In this document: positions 1-7,205 of the stretch, piece by piece
Layout: each line of letters starts with the position of its first letter
Position numbering within the stretch: the stretch's first letter is position 1
From: a virus
IMG/VR virus record: IMGVR_UViG_3300024475_000087
Span: 1 to 26,587 of that record
Length of the DNA stretch: 26,587 bases
Direction: 5' to 3' (one strand)
Notes under the pieces: model-generated
Seen by the model: only the letters and a program-made list of their open reading frames with translations
Databases searched by the model: none
Told to the model about the DNA's origin: nothing
Translations under genes and position numbers: made by a program

Positions 1-351
1 AACCTACCTACTAATAATTTACAATTTATAGGCGCAGCTTTTGATGTTAATGCAGAAGTAATAGCTTATGCCTATAGAGATAATAATAACTCTAGCTACG
101 GAACTTCTGTACTATACAACCCAAACATCGTTACAAGCGCCGACTTCATAGGCATCTCAGACGCTGCCATCTCGGACACTGCATCCGGCTCGGTTACGAT
201 CAAAGGCGGCATCTCTACCAACGTCACAGGACTCACGCCTAACTCAACATACTACGTCCAATCAGACGGCACACTATCTACCACAGCCTCTGACGTACTA
301 GCAGGCAAAGCCCTGTCCTCCACTAGCATTAACTTGGATTACACAACATGA
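1..351 (+). CDS. Tail-spike/fibre-like protein, C-terminal part (5' cut by window edge)
   Basis: Reading frame 1 is open from the first base to a TGA at 349-351, giving 116 residues of a C-terminus. It carries one residual propeller-like unit (A-F-D-V-N-A-E-V-I-A-Y) and then a terminal module beginning S-A-D-F-I-G-I-S-D and containing Y-Y-V-Q and G-T-L-S-T-T. The same terminal module closes the next gene, so the two are paralogues in tandem. The stop overlaps the next start in ATGA, which suggests translational coupling. From the family context (repeat proteins ending the structural arm of marine phages) I infer a virion adhesion or tail-appendage protein. The receptor and true length cannot be known from this window. 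In the terminal module C-ending codons (ATC, TAC, ACC) are common, unlike the more AT-rich repeat part. Confidence 0.8.
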   Translation, partial: NLPTNNLQFIGAAFDVNAEVIAYAYRDNNNSSYGTSVLYNPNIVTSADFIGISDAAISDTASGSVTIKGGISTNVTGLTPNSTYYVQSDGTLSTTASDVLAGKALSSTSINLDYTT

Positions 352-1793
352 GCAATTTGAGTGAGTTACTACCTGCCGGAGCAGGGGCAAAGTCAGCATC
401 TTTCGTGGCTAGTGGCACATTGGGTAGTGGGGTGACTGTTGCTTTGAAGGCTGATGGGACTGTTGAGGCTGTGGGTACAACCGCTGTTCCTGATAGCGCG
501 GGTACTGCCGTTAATTTTGATTCTCAGCAAAGTACTTATATTTCTACGGCTTATAGCGAAGACGCCCAAAAAATAATTATTTCTTACAGAGCCTCGTCAG
601 GCTACGGTACAGCCGTAGTCGGAACAGTTAGTGGTACAAGTATTTCTTTTGGCACACCTGTAGTTTTTTTTAGTGGCTCTACAAGTTTTACAACCACTAC
701 TTATGACCCTAGCACTCAAAAAGTAGTCATAGGTTATCATAACGCATCCAACGGATATGCATACGCCATAGTCGGTACAATAAGCGGAAGTTCTATAAGT
801 TTTGGATCAGCTTCTAACATTACCACAGATTACGGCTATCAACTTTCTAGCACTTACGATACTAATGCCCAGAAAGTAGTGATTGCCTTTACAAACGCTA
901 CCTCTTCGGACTTTGGAAAGGCTGTAGTTTGTACTATTAGTGGGACTAGCATTTCTTTTGGAGCGGCCACTACTTTTAATAATTTCACAGAAACCAAGTC
1001 TATAATTTATGACGCTGCCGCGCAAAAAGTGGTTATATTTTATACTAATTCAGGAAGCTCAAGCTACGGAACGGCTATTGTCGGCACAGTAAGTGGTACG
1101 AGTATTTCATTTGGAACACCTGTAGTTTTTCAAAGTAGTGGTGTTAGTTACACGTCTGGCAGTTATGACCCTAATTCACAAAAAGTTATCGTAGGGTATA
1201 AAAGGACAAACTTAGGAGGCGCAGCAGCAGTTGTTGGTACAGTAAGCGGCACGAGTATTTCTTTTGGTACGCCTGTAGTTTTTGAAACAAAAAACGTAGA
1301 TTACATATCAAACACATATGATCTTAACGCCCAAAAAGTAGTAATTTCTTTTAGAGACGAATTTGGTACACCTACTTCTGAGTACGGCTACACTATTGCA
1401 GGCACGGTAAGCGGCACATCAATAAGTTTCGGCACTGCTGCCGTATTCTTTACCTCGGCTGTTCAGTGGATAGCATCTGTATACGATACCGCCGCAAGCA
1501 AAGTAGTAATAGCTTTTCATAATAATATTTTTCAAGGACCGGGCAAAGCGGTAGTGTGGACTACAGGCTACACCGCAACAAACTCCACCGACTTCATAGG
1601 CATAACAGACCAAGCCATAGCCGATACAGCCACAGGCGCAGTGATTGTGCAGGGTGGGGTTAGTGATAAGGTTACAGGCTTAACTACTGGCTCTGACTAC
1701 TACGTCCAAGCTAATGGCACTTTATCAACAACAGTTTCCTCTGTCCCTGCGGGCAGGGCTTTATCATCAACCTCAATCCTATTGGAAGGATAA
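348..1793 (+). CDS. Seven-repeat beta-propeller-like tail appendage protein
   Basis: The 481-residue protein has a short N-terminal module (about 1-55, L-L-P-A-G-A-G-A-K-S start), then seven repeats of about 51 residues. Each repeat has a core Y-D-x-x-A-Q-K-V-V-I followed about 20 residues later by G-T-V-S-G-T-S-I-S-F-G; the Q-K cores fall near residues 74, 124, 175, 226, 279, 329 and 385 (the last is S-K). It ends in a C-terminal module (about 411-481) shared with the preceding gene. Seven similar beta-rich units suggest a seven-bladed propeller, an inference that needs a structure prediction. Position among tail genes suggests a receptor-binding or tail-appendage role. The start overlaps the previous stop (ATGA). 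A small conserved-looking gene follows after 2 bases. Exact function is not recognised. Confidence 0.85.
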   Translation: MSNLSELLPAGAGAKSASFVASGTLGSGVTVALKADGTVEAVGTTAVPDSAGTAVNFDSQQSTYISTAYSEDAQKIIISYRASSGYGTAVVGTVSGTSISFGTPVVFFSGSTSFTTTTYDPSTQKVVIGYHNASNGYAYAIVGTISGSSISFGSASNITTDYGYQLSSTYDTNAQKVVIAFTNATSSDFGKAVVCTISGTSISFGAATTFNNFTETKSIIYDAAAQKVVIFYTNSGSSSYGTAIVGTVSGTSISFGTPVVFQSSGVSYTSGSYDPNSQKVIVGYKRTNLGGAAAVVGTVSGTSISFGTPVVFETKNVDYISNTYDLNAQKVVISFRDEFGTPTSEYGYTIAGTVSGTSISFGTAAVFFTSAVQWIASVYDTAASKVVIAFHNNIFQGPGKAVVWTTGYTATNSTDFIGITDQAIADTATGAVIVQGGVSDKVTGLTTGSDYYVQANGTLSTTVSSVPAGRALSSTSILLEG

Positions 1794-1795
1794 TC

Positions 1796-2059
1796 ATGAA
1801 AACTATAGTATGCGAAATGAACTGCTCTAAGTACCTGTTTGCTGACGACAAGCAAGTCAACGTAAAAGACGACTGCATTGAAGTGGGCGACCCTGCGAAC
1901 TTGGACTTCATCATTGGCGACCTTAACGCTAATAACTCTACACTGATCGAAGGCGTGACTGAGCCAGAAGATTGGTACGGCTGCAAGTACAACTATGTTA
2001 ACGGTGCTTGGGAATTGTGCGAAGGTTGGGTTGATCCGCGTTTAGAGCAGTCTGTATAA
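1796..2059 (+). CDS. Small hypothetical protein next to tail appendage genes
   Basis: An 87-residue acidic protein starting ATG after a purine-rich GGAAGG. It is Cys- and Trp-containing, with the tryptophans near the end (D-W-Y-G, G-A-W-E-L-C-E-G-W-V-D-P). It lies 2 bases after the tail-appendage gene and is probably cotranslated with it. Proteins of this look often sit directly after fibre genes in marine phages, so a fibre-associated or assembly-helper role is possible, but no catalytic motif or recognised domain is visible. No signal peptide or membrane segment. Function unknown. Confidence 0.75.
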   Translation: MKTIVCEMNCSKYLFADDKQVNVKDDCIEVGDPANLDFIIGDLNANNSTLIEGVTEPEDWYGCKYNYVNGAWELCEGWVDPRLEQSV

Positions 2060-2084
2060 CCAATAAAGCAGTAGAGGAAACACA

Positions 2085-2339
2085 ATGGAAGACCGATTAA
2101 GCAGAGTTGAGAAGAAGATTGATACACTTCAAGAAGCTATTGTGTCGTTGGCGCGTGTTGAAGAGAGGCTTGTTACTGTGTTTAATCGGCAGTCACATAT
2201 CGAAACTAAAGTGGACGCTATAGAGAATAAGATGGATGTCTTAGCTGAAAACATGGCTAGCGCTAGAACAATGGAGCGTCTGATCTGGGTAGTTATTGTT
2301 GCAGGCATAAGCGCTGTCTTTACATACATAGGAAACTAA
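2085..2339 (+). CDS. Coiled-coil protein with C-terminal membrane anchor
   Basis: An 84-residue protein with SD-like AGAGGAAAC before the ATG. Residues 1-62 are charged with heptad spacing of hydrophobics (L-S-R-V-E-K-K-I-D-T-L, then V-E-E-R-L, I-E-T-K-V-D-A-I-E-N-K-M), typical of a coiled coil. Residues 66-82 (L-I-W-V-V-I-V-A-G-I-S-A-V-F-T-Y-I) form a single membrane segment at the C-terminus. This tail-anchored design resembles haemolysin XhlA-type proteins, which can accompany holins; that link is inference from topology only. It ends 1 base before the adaptor gene start. Confidence 0.75.
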   Translation: MEDRLSRVEKKIDTLQEAIVSLARVEERLVTVFNRQSHIETKVDAIENKMDVLAENMASARTMERLIWVVIVAGISAVFTYIGN

Positions 2340-2340
2340 G

Positions 2341-2988
2341 ATGACCTATTTACAATTAGTCAATAGTGTGCTGCGACGACTACGCGAGAACGAAGTAGAC
2401 ACTGTTGCAGAGACGAGCTACTCAGCCTTGATTGGCGACTTCGTCAACGATGCTAAGCAGATCGTAGAAGACTCACACAGTTGGTCAGCGCTGCGTACAG
2501 CTATTGAGTTTGACACAGTTAACGGAACGTCTACATACGCTCTTATAGGCTCTGGACAGGACGTTGAAGTCAGAGAAGCAATGAACGTTACAAGTAAGCT
2601 GCGTCTACGCAGTCGTAACAGAACATACATGAACAACTACTACAAGATTGGCGAGCCTGCCTCTGGTACGCCTTCTGAGTTTGCTTTTAGCGGCACTGAC
2701 AGCAACGGCGACATCACTGTACAAGTGTATCCACAGCCTAACGGCATTTACGAGCTGTACTTTGACTCGTTTGTACGACAGGCTGATTTAACAGCTGACG
2801 CTACAAGACTTAAAGTGCCGCACAATCCTGTGCTACAGCTAGCATTGGCTATGGCGTTACGTGAAAGAGGCGAGACAGGTGGTCAATCTGCAGTAGAACA
2901 GTTTGCTATTGCTGACACTGTGTTATCTGACGCTGTTGCGTTTGACGCTAACAAGTACGGTGAAGACACTACCTACGTCGCTGTCTAA
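2341..2988 (+). CDS. Tail adaptor protein, tail tubular protein A (T7 gp11)-like
   Basis: A 215-residue protein close in size to T7 gp11 (about 196 residues). The N-terminus (Y-L-Q-L-V-N-S-V-L-R-R-L-R-E, then F-V-N-D-A-K-Q-I-V-E-D-S-H-S-W) is helical and matches the pattern of podovirus head-to-tail adaptors. The middle is beta-rich with a Y-P-Q-P-N-G-I-Y-E-L-Y segment, and helices return near the C-terminus (L-Q-L-A-L-A-M-A-L-R-E-R-G-E). In this family the protein forms a dodecameric ring below the portal. It is followed within 10 bases by a nozzle-like gene, the same order as gp11-gp12 in T7. I recognise the family by pattern, not by an alignment. Confidence 0.7.
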   Translation: MTYLQLVNSVLRRLRENEVDTVAETSYSALIGDFVNDAKQIVEDSHSWSALRTAIEFDTVNGTSTYALIGSGQDVEVREAMNVTSKLRLRSRNRTYMNNYYKIGEPASGTPSEFAFSGTDSNGDITVQVYPQPNGIYELYFDSFVRQADLTADATRLKVPHNPVLQLALAMALRERGETGGQSAVEQFAIADTVLSDAVAFDANKYGEDTTYVAV

Positions 2989-2997
2989 GGAACTTAA

Positions 2998-4521
2998 ATG
3001 GCTCAACAACTACAAAGCATTACTATCACTGCTCCAGGATTTGCAGGCATTAACACGCAAGATGCGCCGTTGTCTCAAGAGCCTACCTTTGCTGCTGTAG
3101 CGGATAACTGCGTCATTGACAAAGAAGGCAGGATAGCGGCTCGTAAGGGTTATAGCATATTAAACGGTAACGACTTGTTAGGCTCTTCAGACGGTGTTGA
3201 GTCTATGGGTGAGTTTGTTGCTGATGATGGTGACGTTACATTCTTCTCTGCAGGCAATAACCTGATCTTCTCAGGCACAACAACAATGACTGACGTGACG
3301 CCTGCAGCGTACACTATTACAGACAACAATTGGAAGTTTGTACCGTTCAACAACAATATGTATATGTTTCAACGTGGACACGAGCCTCTAGTGTACTCAG
3401 ACGCTACAGGCAGCGTTACAGCAATGTCTGCACACGCTTCTGCGTCAGGTACGCCTCCACAGGGACACATCGCTATAGGTGCGTTTGGTCGTCTGTGGGT
3501 AGCTGACTTAGCTAACAACAAGTCTACTATCTACTGGTCAGACTTGCTTAACGGCTCAGGATGGTCAGGAGGCTCTTCAGGCTCTATTGACATCACTAAG
3601 GTGTGGCCTACAGGGTATGACACTATCGTCGCTCTAGCGGCTCATAACGGCTTCCTAATTATCTTTGGACGCAACTCTATCATTGTTTACTCAGGCGCTG
3701 ATAGTCCTGCAACAATGACGCTGTCAGACACTATCTCTAACATAGGTTGTGTCAACAGAGACGCTGTAGTCAGCACAGGCAGAGACATTATCTTCTTAGA
3801 CGACTCTGGTGTACGTAGCCTGTCTAGAACGATACAAGAAAAGTCAGCGCCCATTGGTGACGTGTCTAAGAACGTTAACAACGATATTAAGTCTTTGTTT
3901 GCATCAGAAACTGGCAATATTAAGATGCACTACTCGCCACGACAGGCGTTTGTGTTGCTTAACTTCCCTGAGCTTGGTGTTGTATACGCGTTTGACACAC
4001 GCTTTCCTTTGCAGGACGGCAGTTATAGAGCTACAACGTGGTCGCACATGAATCCATTATGCTTTGCTGAGACATCAACAGAAAAGCTGTACATTGGTGT
4101 GTTAGACGGCATTGCAGAGTATACAGGCTTTACTGATAACGCTACAGGCTATCAGTTGAGTTACTTTAGCCATCCGTTGAGCTTTGGCAGCACGTCTAAC
4201 CTGAAGTTCTTGAAGAAGATTAACTTGACTACGTTTGACGGTGCAGAAGCAACAGTGGTGTTAAACTGGGCTTACGACTATTCAGGTGCTTACACTAAAC
4301 AAGCCTACACACTACCTAAGTCTAACGTTGGTCAGTATAACATCTCAGAGTTTAACACAGAGGCTGAGTATTCGTCGTCTATAGCGCTTATCAATCGTCA
4401 GAAGGTCAACGCTAGCGGACAAGGCACTGTAGTTGCTGTTGGTGTTGAGACGACTGTAGAAGGCAAAACTATCGCAATACAAGAGCTTAACATTCACGCA
4501 TTATTAGGAAGGATTGTTTAA
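2998..4521 (+). CDS. Tail nozzle / tail tubular protein B-like structural protein
   Basis: A 507-residue beta-rich protein. The N-terminus contains a stretch I-T-A-P-G-F-A-G-I-N-T-Q-D-A-P-L followed by A-D-N-C-V-I-D and G-R-I-A-A-R-K-G-Y, a signature common to a structural protein of marine podovirus-like phages. Many short Gly/Asn turns and aromatic strands suggest a propeller-like fold. It follows the adaptor gene by 9 bases, so by order it is the best candidate for the nozzle (T7 gp12, which is longer, about 794 residues); a P22 gp10-like tail stabiliser is an alternative. The stop overlaps the next start by one base (TAATG). Confidence 0.6.
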   Translation: MAQQLQSITITAPGFAGINTQDAPLSQEPTFAAVADNCVIDKEGRIAARKGYSILNGNDLLGSSDGVESMGEFVADDGDVTFFSAGNNLIFSGTTTMTDVTPAAYTITDNNWKFVPFNNNMYMFQRGHEPLVYSDATGSVTAMSAHASASGTPPQGHIAIGAFGRLWVADLANNKSTIYWSDLLNGSGWSGGSSGSIDITKVWPTGYDTIVALAAHNGFLIIFGRNSIIVYSGADSPATMTLSDTISNIGCVNRDAVVSTGRDIIFLDDSGVRSLSRTIQEKSAPIGDVSKNVNNDIKSLFASETGNIKMHYSPRQAFVLLNFPELGVVYAFDTRFPLQDGSYRATTWSHMNPLCFAETSTEKLYIGVLDGIAEYTGFTDNATGYQLSYFSHPLSFGSTSNLKFLKKINLTTFDGAEATVVLNWAYDYSGAYTKQAYTLPKSNVGQYNISEFNTEAEYSSSIALINRQKVNASGQGTVVAVGVETTVEGKTIAIQELNIHALLGRIV

Positions 4522-4754
4522 TGAGTAACTACACTAAGCTAACTAACTTTGCAGCTAAAGACGCTCTTGTTAGTGGTAACCCTGCTAAGGTAATTAAAGG
4601 TGTTGAAGTAGGTGCTGAGTTTGATGCTATTCAGGTAGCTGTAGCAACTAAGTCTAACTTAGAGTCTCCTACGTTTACAGGCACTGCTACATTTGATGGA
4701 CTAACCGCTACAGGCACTATTTCATTGTCTACTGTTGACGGTGGCACGTACTAA
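4521..4754 (+). CDS. Short stand-alone tail-fibre N-terminal-like module
   Basis: A 77-residue protein. Residues 1-45 (M-S-N-Y-T-K-L-T-N-F-A-A-K-D, then G-A-E-F-D-A-I) look like the virion-binding N-terminus of marine phage tail fibres. Residues 48-70 carry the S-P-T-F-T-G-T-A-T-F fibre repeat typical of fibre shafts. Normal fibres with this start run to several hundred residues, whereas this one stops right after the first repeat, with no downstream continuation in any frame that I could find. It overlaps the upstream stop by 1 base and the downstream start by 1 base (TAATG both sides), so it is a fully embedded, translated gene, not an obvious fragment. Confidence 0.65.
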   Translation: MSNYTKLTNFAAKDALVSGNPAKVIKGVEVGAEFDAIQVAVATKSNLESPTFTGTATFDGLTATGTISLSTVDGGTY

Positions 4755-4927
4755 TGACACTGACTGAGGCTAAGAAAGTGTTAATGCTTGAGCTAGTCAG
4801 GGCTACTGCAGGTAACTACAGCGTAGAAGAACTACTAGAGCTGTACTACTTTATGACTGAGCCTGAAGAAGAAATTAAGCCAACGTTAACTGTTTTATCT
4901 AAAAAAGAAGTTGACAAGTCTTGCTAA
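4754..4927 (+). CDS. Small helical hypothetical protein (57 residues)
   Basis: The ATG at 4754 overlaps the previous stop (CTAATG) and the frame runs to TAA at 4925-4927. The product is short, mostly helical (T-L-T-E-A-K-K-V-L-M-L-E-L-V-R-A-T-A) with an acidic patch (E-P-E-E-E-I-K) and a lysine-rich end. No domain is recognised. Its overlap with the fibre-like module and position before the holin candidate suggest a late, cotranslated accessory gene. Confidence 0.65.
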   Translation: MTLTEAKKVLMLELVRATAGNYSVEELLELYYFMTEPEEEIKPTLTVLSKKEVDKSC

Positions 4928-4970
4928 ATAGAGTAAAGCGTGATATACTACTTGACATTTGGAGTGTTTT

Positions 4971-5225
4971 GTGTTTACTAAAGTAAAAGCAGCATTTAGC
5001 TTAGTACAGAAAGGAAAAGCAGTCTCTGACCCTGCTAAGTGGAAAAGTCGTCAGATAACCGCTACAGCGCTCACAGGAGCTATCTGGGCTGCTATACAGA
5101 CTGCAGAGGCTTTTGGATATGTGCTACCAGTGGACGAGCAAACCGTTGACTCTGTTGCTGTTGGTGTGCTTGCTGCTGTTAACTGGCTGCTCACACTATC
5201 AACATCTAAAAAGGTCGGGGTGTAG
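4971..5225 (+). CDS. Holin candidate
   Basis: An 84-residue protein. I choose the GTG at 4971 because GGAG at 4961-4964 lies 6 bases upstream; an in-frame TTG at 4959 has no such site. After a basic N-terminal part (V-K-A-A-F-S-L-V-Q-K-G-K) there are two hydrophobic segments: about residues 31-50 (T-A-L-T-G-A-I-W-A-A-I-Q) and 62-76 (V-A-V-G-V-L-A-A-V-N-W-L-L). A short charged tail (T-S-K-K) ends it. Two membrane segments with small size fit a class II-type holin, which would permeabilise the inner membrane at lysis. The call rests on topology and context: a lipoprotein-like gene overlaps its 3' half out of frame. A small structural membrane protein is the alternative. Confidence 0.5.
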   Translation: MFTKVKAAFSLVQKGKAVSDPAKWKSRQITATALTGAIWAAIQTAEAFGYVLPVDEQTVDSVAVGVLAAVNWLLTLSTSKKVGV

Positions 5226-5328
5226 CGTAGGAGTCAAATCAGTAATGGTGAATCCTCATTGGATTAATGCAGTACCTAACATATATGGCGTTGAAGCCAT
5301 TTTATTAACAGTGGAGTGTGACTTATGA
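5119..5328 (+). CDS. Out-of-frame lipoprotein overlapping the holin candidate (o-spanin-like candidate)
   Basis: A 69-residue ORF from ATG 5119, with AGAGG at 5105-5109 nine bases upstream. It starts inside the holin candidate gene in another frame and runs about 100 bases beyond it, ending in TGA at 5326-5328 that overlaps the next gene's ATG (ATGA). The N-terminus is a lipoprotein signal: Lys8, a leucine-rich core at about 10-21, and lipobox L-T-G-C with Cys24. The mature part is about 46 residues and includes V-N-P-H-W and V-P-N-I-Y-G-V-E. Rz1-type outer-membrane spanins are often small lipoproteins encoded out of frame within another lysis gene, so that role is a reasonable inference. No partner i-spanin was identified. 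The leucine-rich stretch could partly reflect the alternate frame of a membrane segment, but the tail is outside the overlap. Confidence 0.55.
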   Translation: MCYQWTSKPLTLLLLVCLLLLTGCSHYQHLKRSGCSVGVKSVMVNPHWINAVPNIYGVEAILLTVECDL

Positions 5329-5588
5329 GTTTGTTTGAATACTTGGGTTGGGTTAAGCGTCTATGGAATATGGTAGTCGATATAGTCAAACTAATCGAGG
5401 AGACAATTCCTGATGATGGAGCAGGCAAAGAAAAACTTATGGCATTTGATGTCATGCTCAAAGCAGCAATTGAAAAGGCTGACGACATTGATGCTGAGTT
5501 TGATAAGCTGCAGCCTGTGGCTCATGATATTGTTTCTAGTGTTGTTACTCTCTTTAATACCGTGGGACTATTTAGACGATCTAAGTAA
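5325..5588 (+). CDS. Small amphipathic helical protein after lysis-like genes
   Basis: An 87-residue protein whose ATG overlaps the preceding TGA. It opens with an amphipathic helix (F-E-Y-L-G-W-V-K-R-L-W-N-M-V-V-D-I-V-K-L-I-E-E), contains a P-D-D-G-A-G-K turn, a long acidic helix, and ends with V-T-L-F-N-T-V-G-L-F-R-R-S-K. The first and last helices could lie on a membrane surface. No family is recognised with certainty. Its coupling to the lipoprotein suggests a shared late or lysis-related role, which is inference. Confidence 0.7.
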   Translation: MSLFEYLGWVKRLWNMVVDIVKLIEETIPDDGAGKEKLMAFDVMLKAAIEKADDIDAEFDKLQPVAHDIVSSVVTLFNTVGLFRRSK

Positions 5589-5628
5589 AGATTAAACACT
5601 AGCAGCGCTTTGCGCCTAAGGAATTATT

Positions 5629-7179
5629 ATGGGTATTTTTTCAGACATTAACGATCCAATGGCTGACATATACGGACAAAGCGAAACACTTGGCGGTATT
5701 GCTTCTTATTTGCCCGGACAAGAAGACGCCTTTAATTTTGACGCTATCACTGGAATGATTAGCGATATTGTTAATAAAAACACAAGCAGTATTGGAGGCA
5801 CAGCAGGTTTAACAGAAAGGATTAACACTGGTTGGGATAGCTTGCCCGCAGGGAAGTGGTACGACCCAGACACAGGATTAGAAATCCCTAACTTTGATCC
5901 TAAAACAGGCGCAGGAATGGGGACTTTGTTTCCGACCTTTGTCTCTGCTGCTGACGCTGCTGCTGCTGACGCTGCTGCTGCTGACGCTGACGCTGCTGCT
6001 TCTGACGCTGCTGCTTCTGACGCTGCTGCTTCTGACTCTACTTCTGTTGATAGTTCTCTTTTAGGAGACAGTGATCTTGAAGGAAACGTTGAAACAATAG
6101 CTGCTACGGTTGCTGCCGACGCTGCTGCTGCCGACGCTGCTGCTGCCGACGCTGCTGCTGCTGCTGACAGCACTGTTTCTGTAGACGATTCTACTGATGT
6201 TGATTTTAATGAGACTTGGGTTTATGACGCAGCAACTGACTCATTTATAAGCAACACGCGTGGTGACTCTATACCCAATAGAGGCAATGCTACGCTTCAA
6301 AATGGAGCTACGTATTCAGTAACGCCTGTTTTAGGAACAGACGGAGCTGCAGCAGAGCACGTTGTAGATTCTGAAGGCAACGTTGCAGGTGTTATTACTG
6401 TAGATTCTAGTGGTTTTCCTTCTATAAGAACTAGCGAACAAGGAGACGCAGGCGCTACTGTTATAACAATAACTGGTAACACTGGCGCTCAAGGTAACAC
6501 TGGCGCTCAAGGTGACACTGGCGCTGCAGGTGCTACTGGTGCTACAGGTGCTCAAGGCGCTAAAGGTGACACTGGCGCTGCAGGTGCTACTGGCGCTGCA
6601 GGTGCTACTGGTGCTACAGGTGCTAAAGGTGACACAGGTGCTCAAGGTGCTACAGGTGCTCAAGGTGCTACAGGTGCTCAAGGTGCTACAGGTGCTAAAG
6701 GTGACACAGGTGCTACAGGTGCTCAAGGCGCTAAAGGTGACACAGGTGCTACAGGTGCTCAAGGTGCTACAGGTGCTACAGGTGCTCAAGGTGCTCAAGG
6801 TGCTAAAGGTGACACAGGTGCTCAAGGTGCTACAGGTGCTCAAGGTGCTAAAGGTGACACAGGTGCTACAGGTGCTACAGGTGCTACAGGTGCTAAAGGA
6901 GACAAAGGAGACAAAGGAGACACAGGAGACATAGGTGCTGCAGGTTTAGCAGGTCTTCAGGGTTTACGTGGCTTAACAGGTGCTACTGGCGCTACTGGCG
7001 CTACTGGCGCTACAGGTGCTCAGGGCGAACAAGGCATTCAAGGCGAAAGAGGCGTTGCAGGTTTTAGTCCTTCAGCTCCTTTAGCTTCTTCGTTGTTTGA
7101 CATAGAATTTAACAGAGACTATTTAAAGCCTGAGTTTGTAGGGCTTCTTAATATTGGTCGCGCACTCAACAGACGCTAA
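5629..7179 (+). CDS. Collagen-like virion protein with Ala/Asp repeats
   Basis: A 516-residue protein with AAGGAATTATT before the ATG. Order of regions: a non-repetitive N-terminus (1-106), Ala/Asp/Ser pentads such as A-A-A-A-D (about 107-180, interrupted near 137-163), a short beta-like part (about 181-282), then 65 uninterrupted Gly-X-Y triplets (283-477) rich in G-A-T, G-A-Q, G-A-K and G-D-T. A short C-terminus ends [21 protein letters not shown]. Collagen-like regions in phages form trimeric stalks, so a virion fibre or attachment filament is likely. The repeats use almost identical codons (GGT GCT ACA, GGT GCT CAA), which favours slippage and length variation. It follows the lysis-like cluster and precedes internal-virion-type genes. 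Confidence 0.8.
   Translation: MGIFSDINDPMADIYGQSETLGGIASYLPGQEDAFNFDAITGMISDIVNKNTSSIGGTAGLTERINTGWDSLPAGKWYDPDTGLEIPNFDPKTGAGMGTLFPTFVSAADAAAADAAAADADAAASDAAASDAAASDSTSVDSSLLGDSDLEGNVETIAATVAADAAAADAAAADAAAAADSTVSVDDSTDVDFNETWVYDAATDSFISNTRGDSIPNRGNATLQNGATYSVTPVLGTDGAAAEHVVDSEGNVAGVITVDSSGFPSIRTSEQGDAGATVITITGNTGAQGNTGAQGDTGAAGATGATGAQGAKGDTGAAGATGAAGATGATGAKGDTGAQGATGAQGATGAQGATGAKGDTGATGAQGAKGDTGATGAQGATGATGAQGAQGAKGDTGAQGATGAQGAKGDTGATGATGATGAKGDKGDKGDTGDIGAAGLAGLQGLRGLTGATGATGATGATGAQGEQGIQGERGVAGFSPSAPLASSLFDIEFNRDYLKPEFVGLLNIGRALNRR
5947..6168 (+). repeat. GCT/GAC low-complexity repeats encoding Ala-Asp pentads
   Basis: Two blocks (about 5947-6036 and 6103-6168) of near-identical units of GCTGCTGCT plus GAC or TCTGAC. 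They lie within the collagen-like gene and encode A-A-A-A-D and A-A-A-S-D runs. The antisense strand is open too, only because of the repeat composition. Confidence 0.9.
6475..7059 (+). repeat. Tandem 9-base units encoding 65 Gly-X-Y collagen triplets
   Basis: An exact 585-base run of 9-base units, mostly GGTGCTACA, GGTGCTCAA, GGTGCTAAA and GGTGACACA. Gly is kept at every third codon without interruption. The high nucleotide identity between units, beyond what the amino acids demand, suggests recent expansion by slippage or unequal recombination. Confidence 0.95.
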
Positions 7180-7205
7180 ATTGACGCATAAAGAAGGATT
7201 GTATA

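Noticed and set aside
5706-6173. - strand Ala/Ser-rich frame opposite the Ala/Asp repeats
   Set aside because: Antisense of the GCT/GAC repeats; no separate start signal.
6331-6843. Long - strand frame rich in Ser, Thr and Cys opposite the collagen run
   Set aside because: It is the antisense of the 9-base repeat, which avoids stops by composition; no ribosome site or neighbour context.
6512-6934. + strand frame rich in Leu and Val within the collagen run
   Set aside because: Another frame of the same repeat; a by-product of triplet structure.
6475-7059. CRISPR-like or satellite array
   Set aside because: Units are contiguous 9-base codon triplets in a coding frame with no spacers; it is a collagen-coding region.
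5629-7179. Diversity-generating retroelement target
   Set aside because: No reverse transcriptase or template repeat in the window, and the repeats vary by unit number, not by adenine-specific changes.
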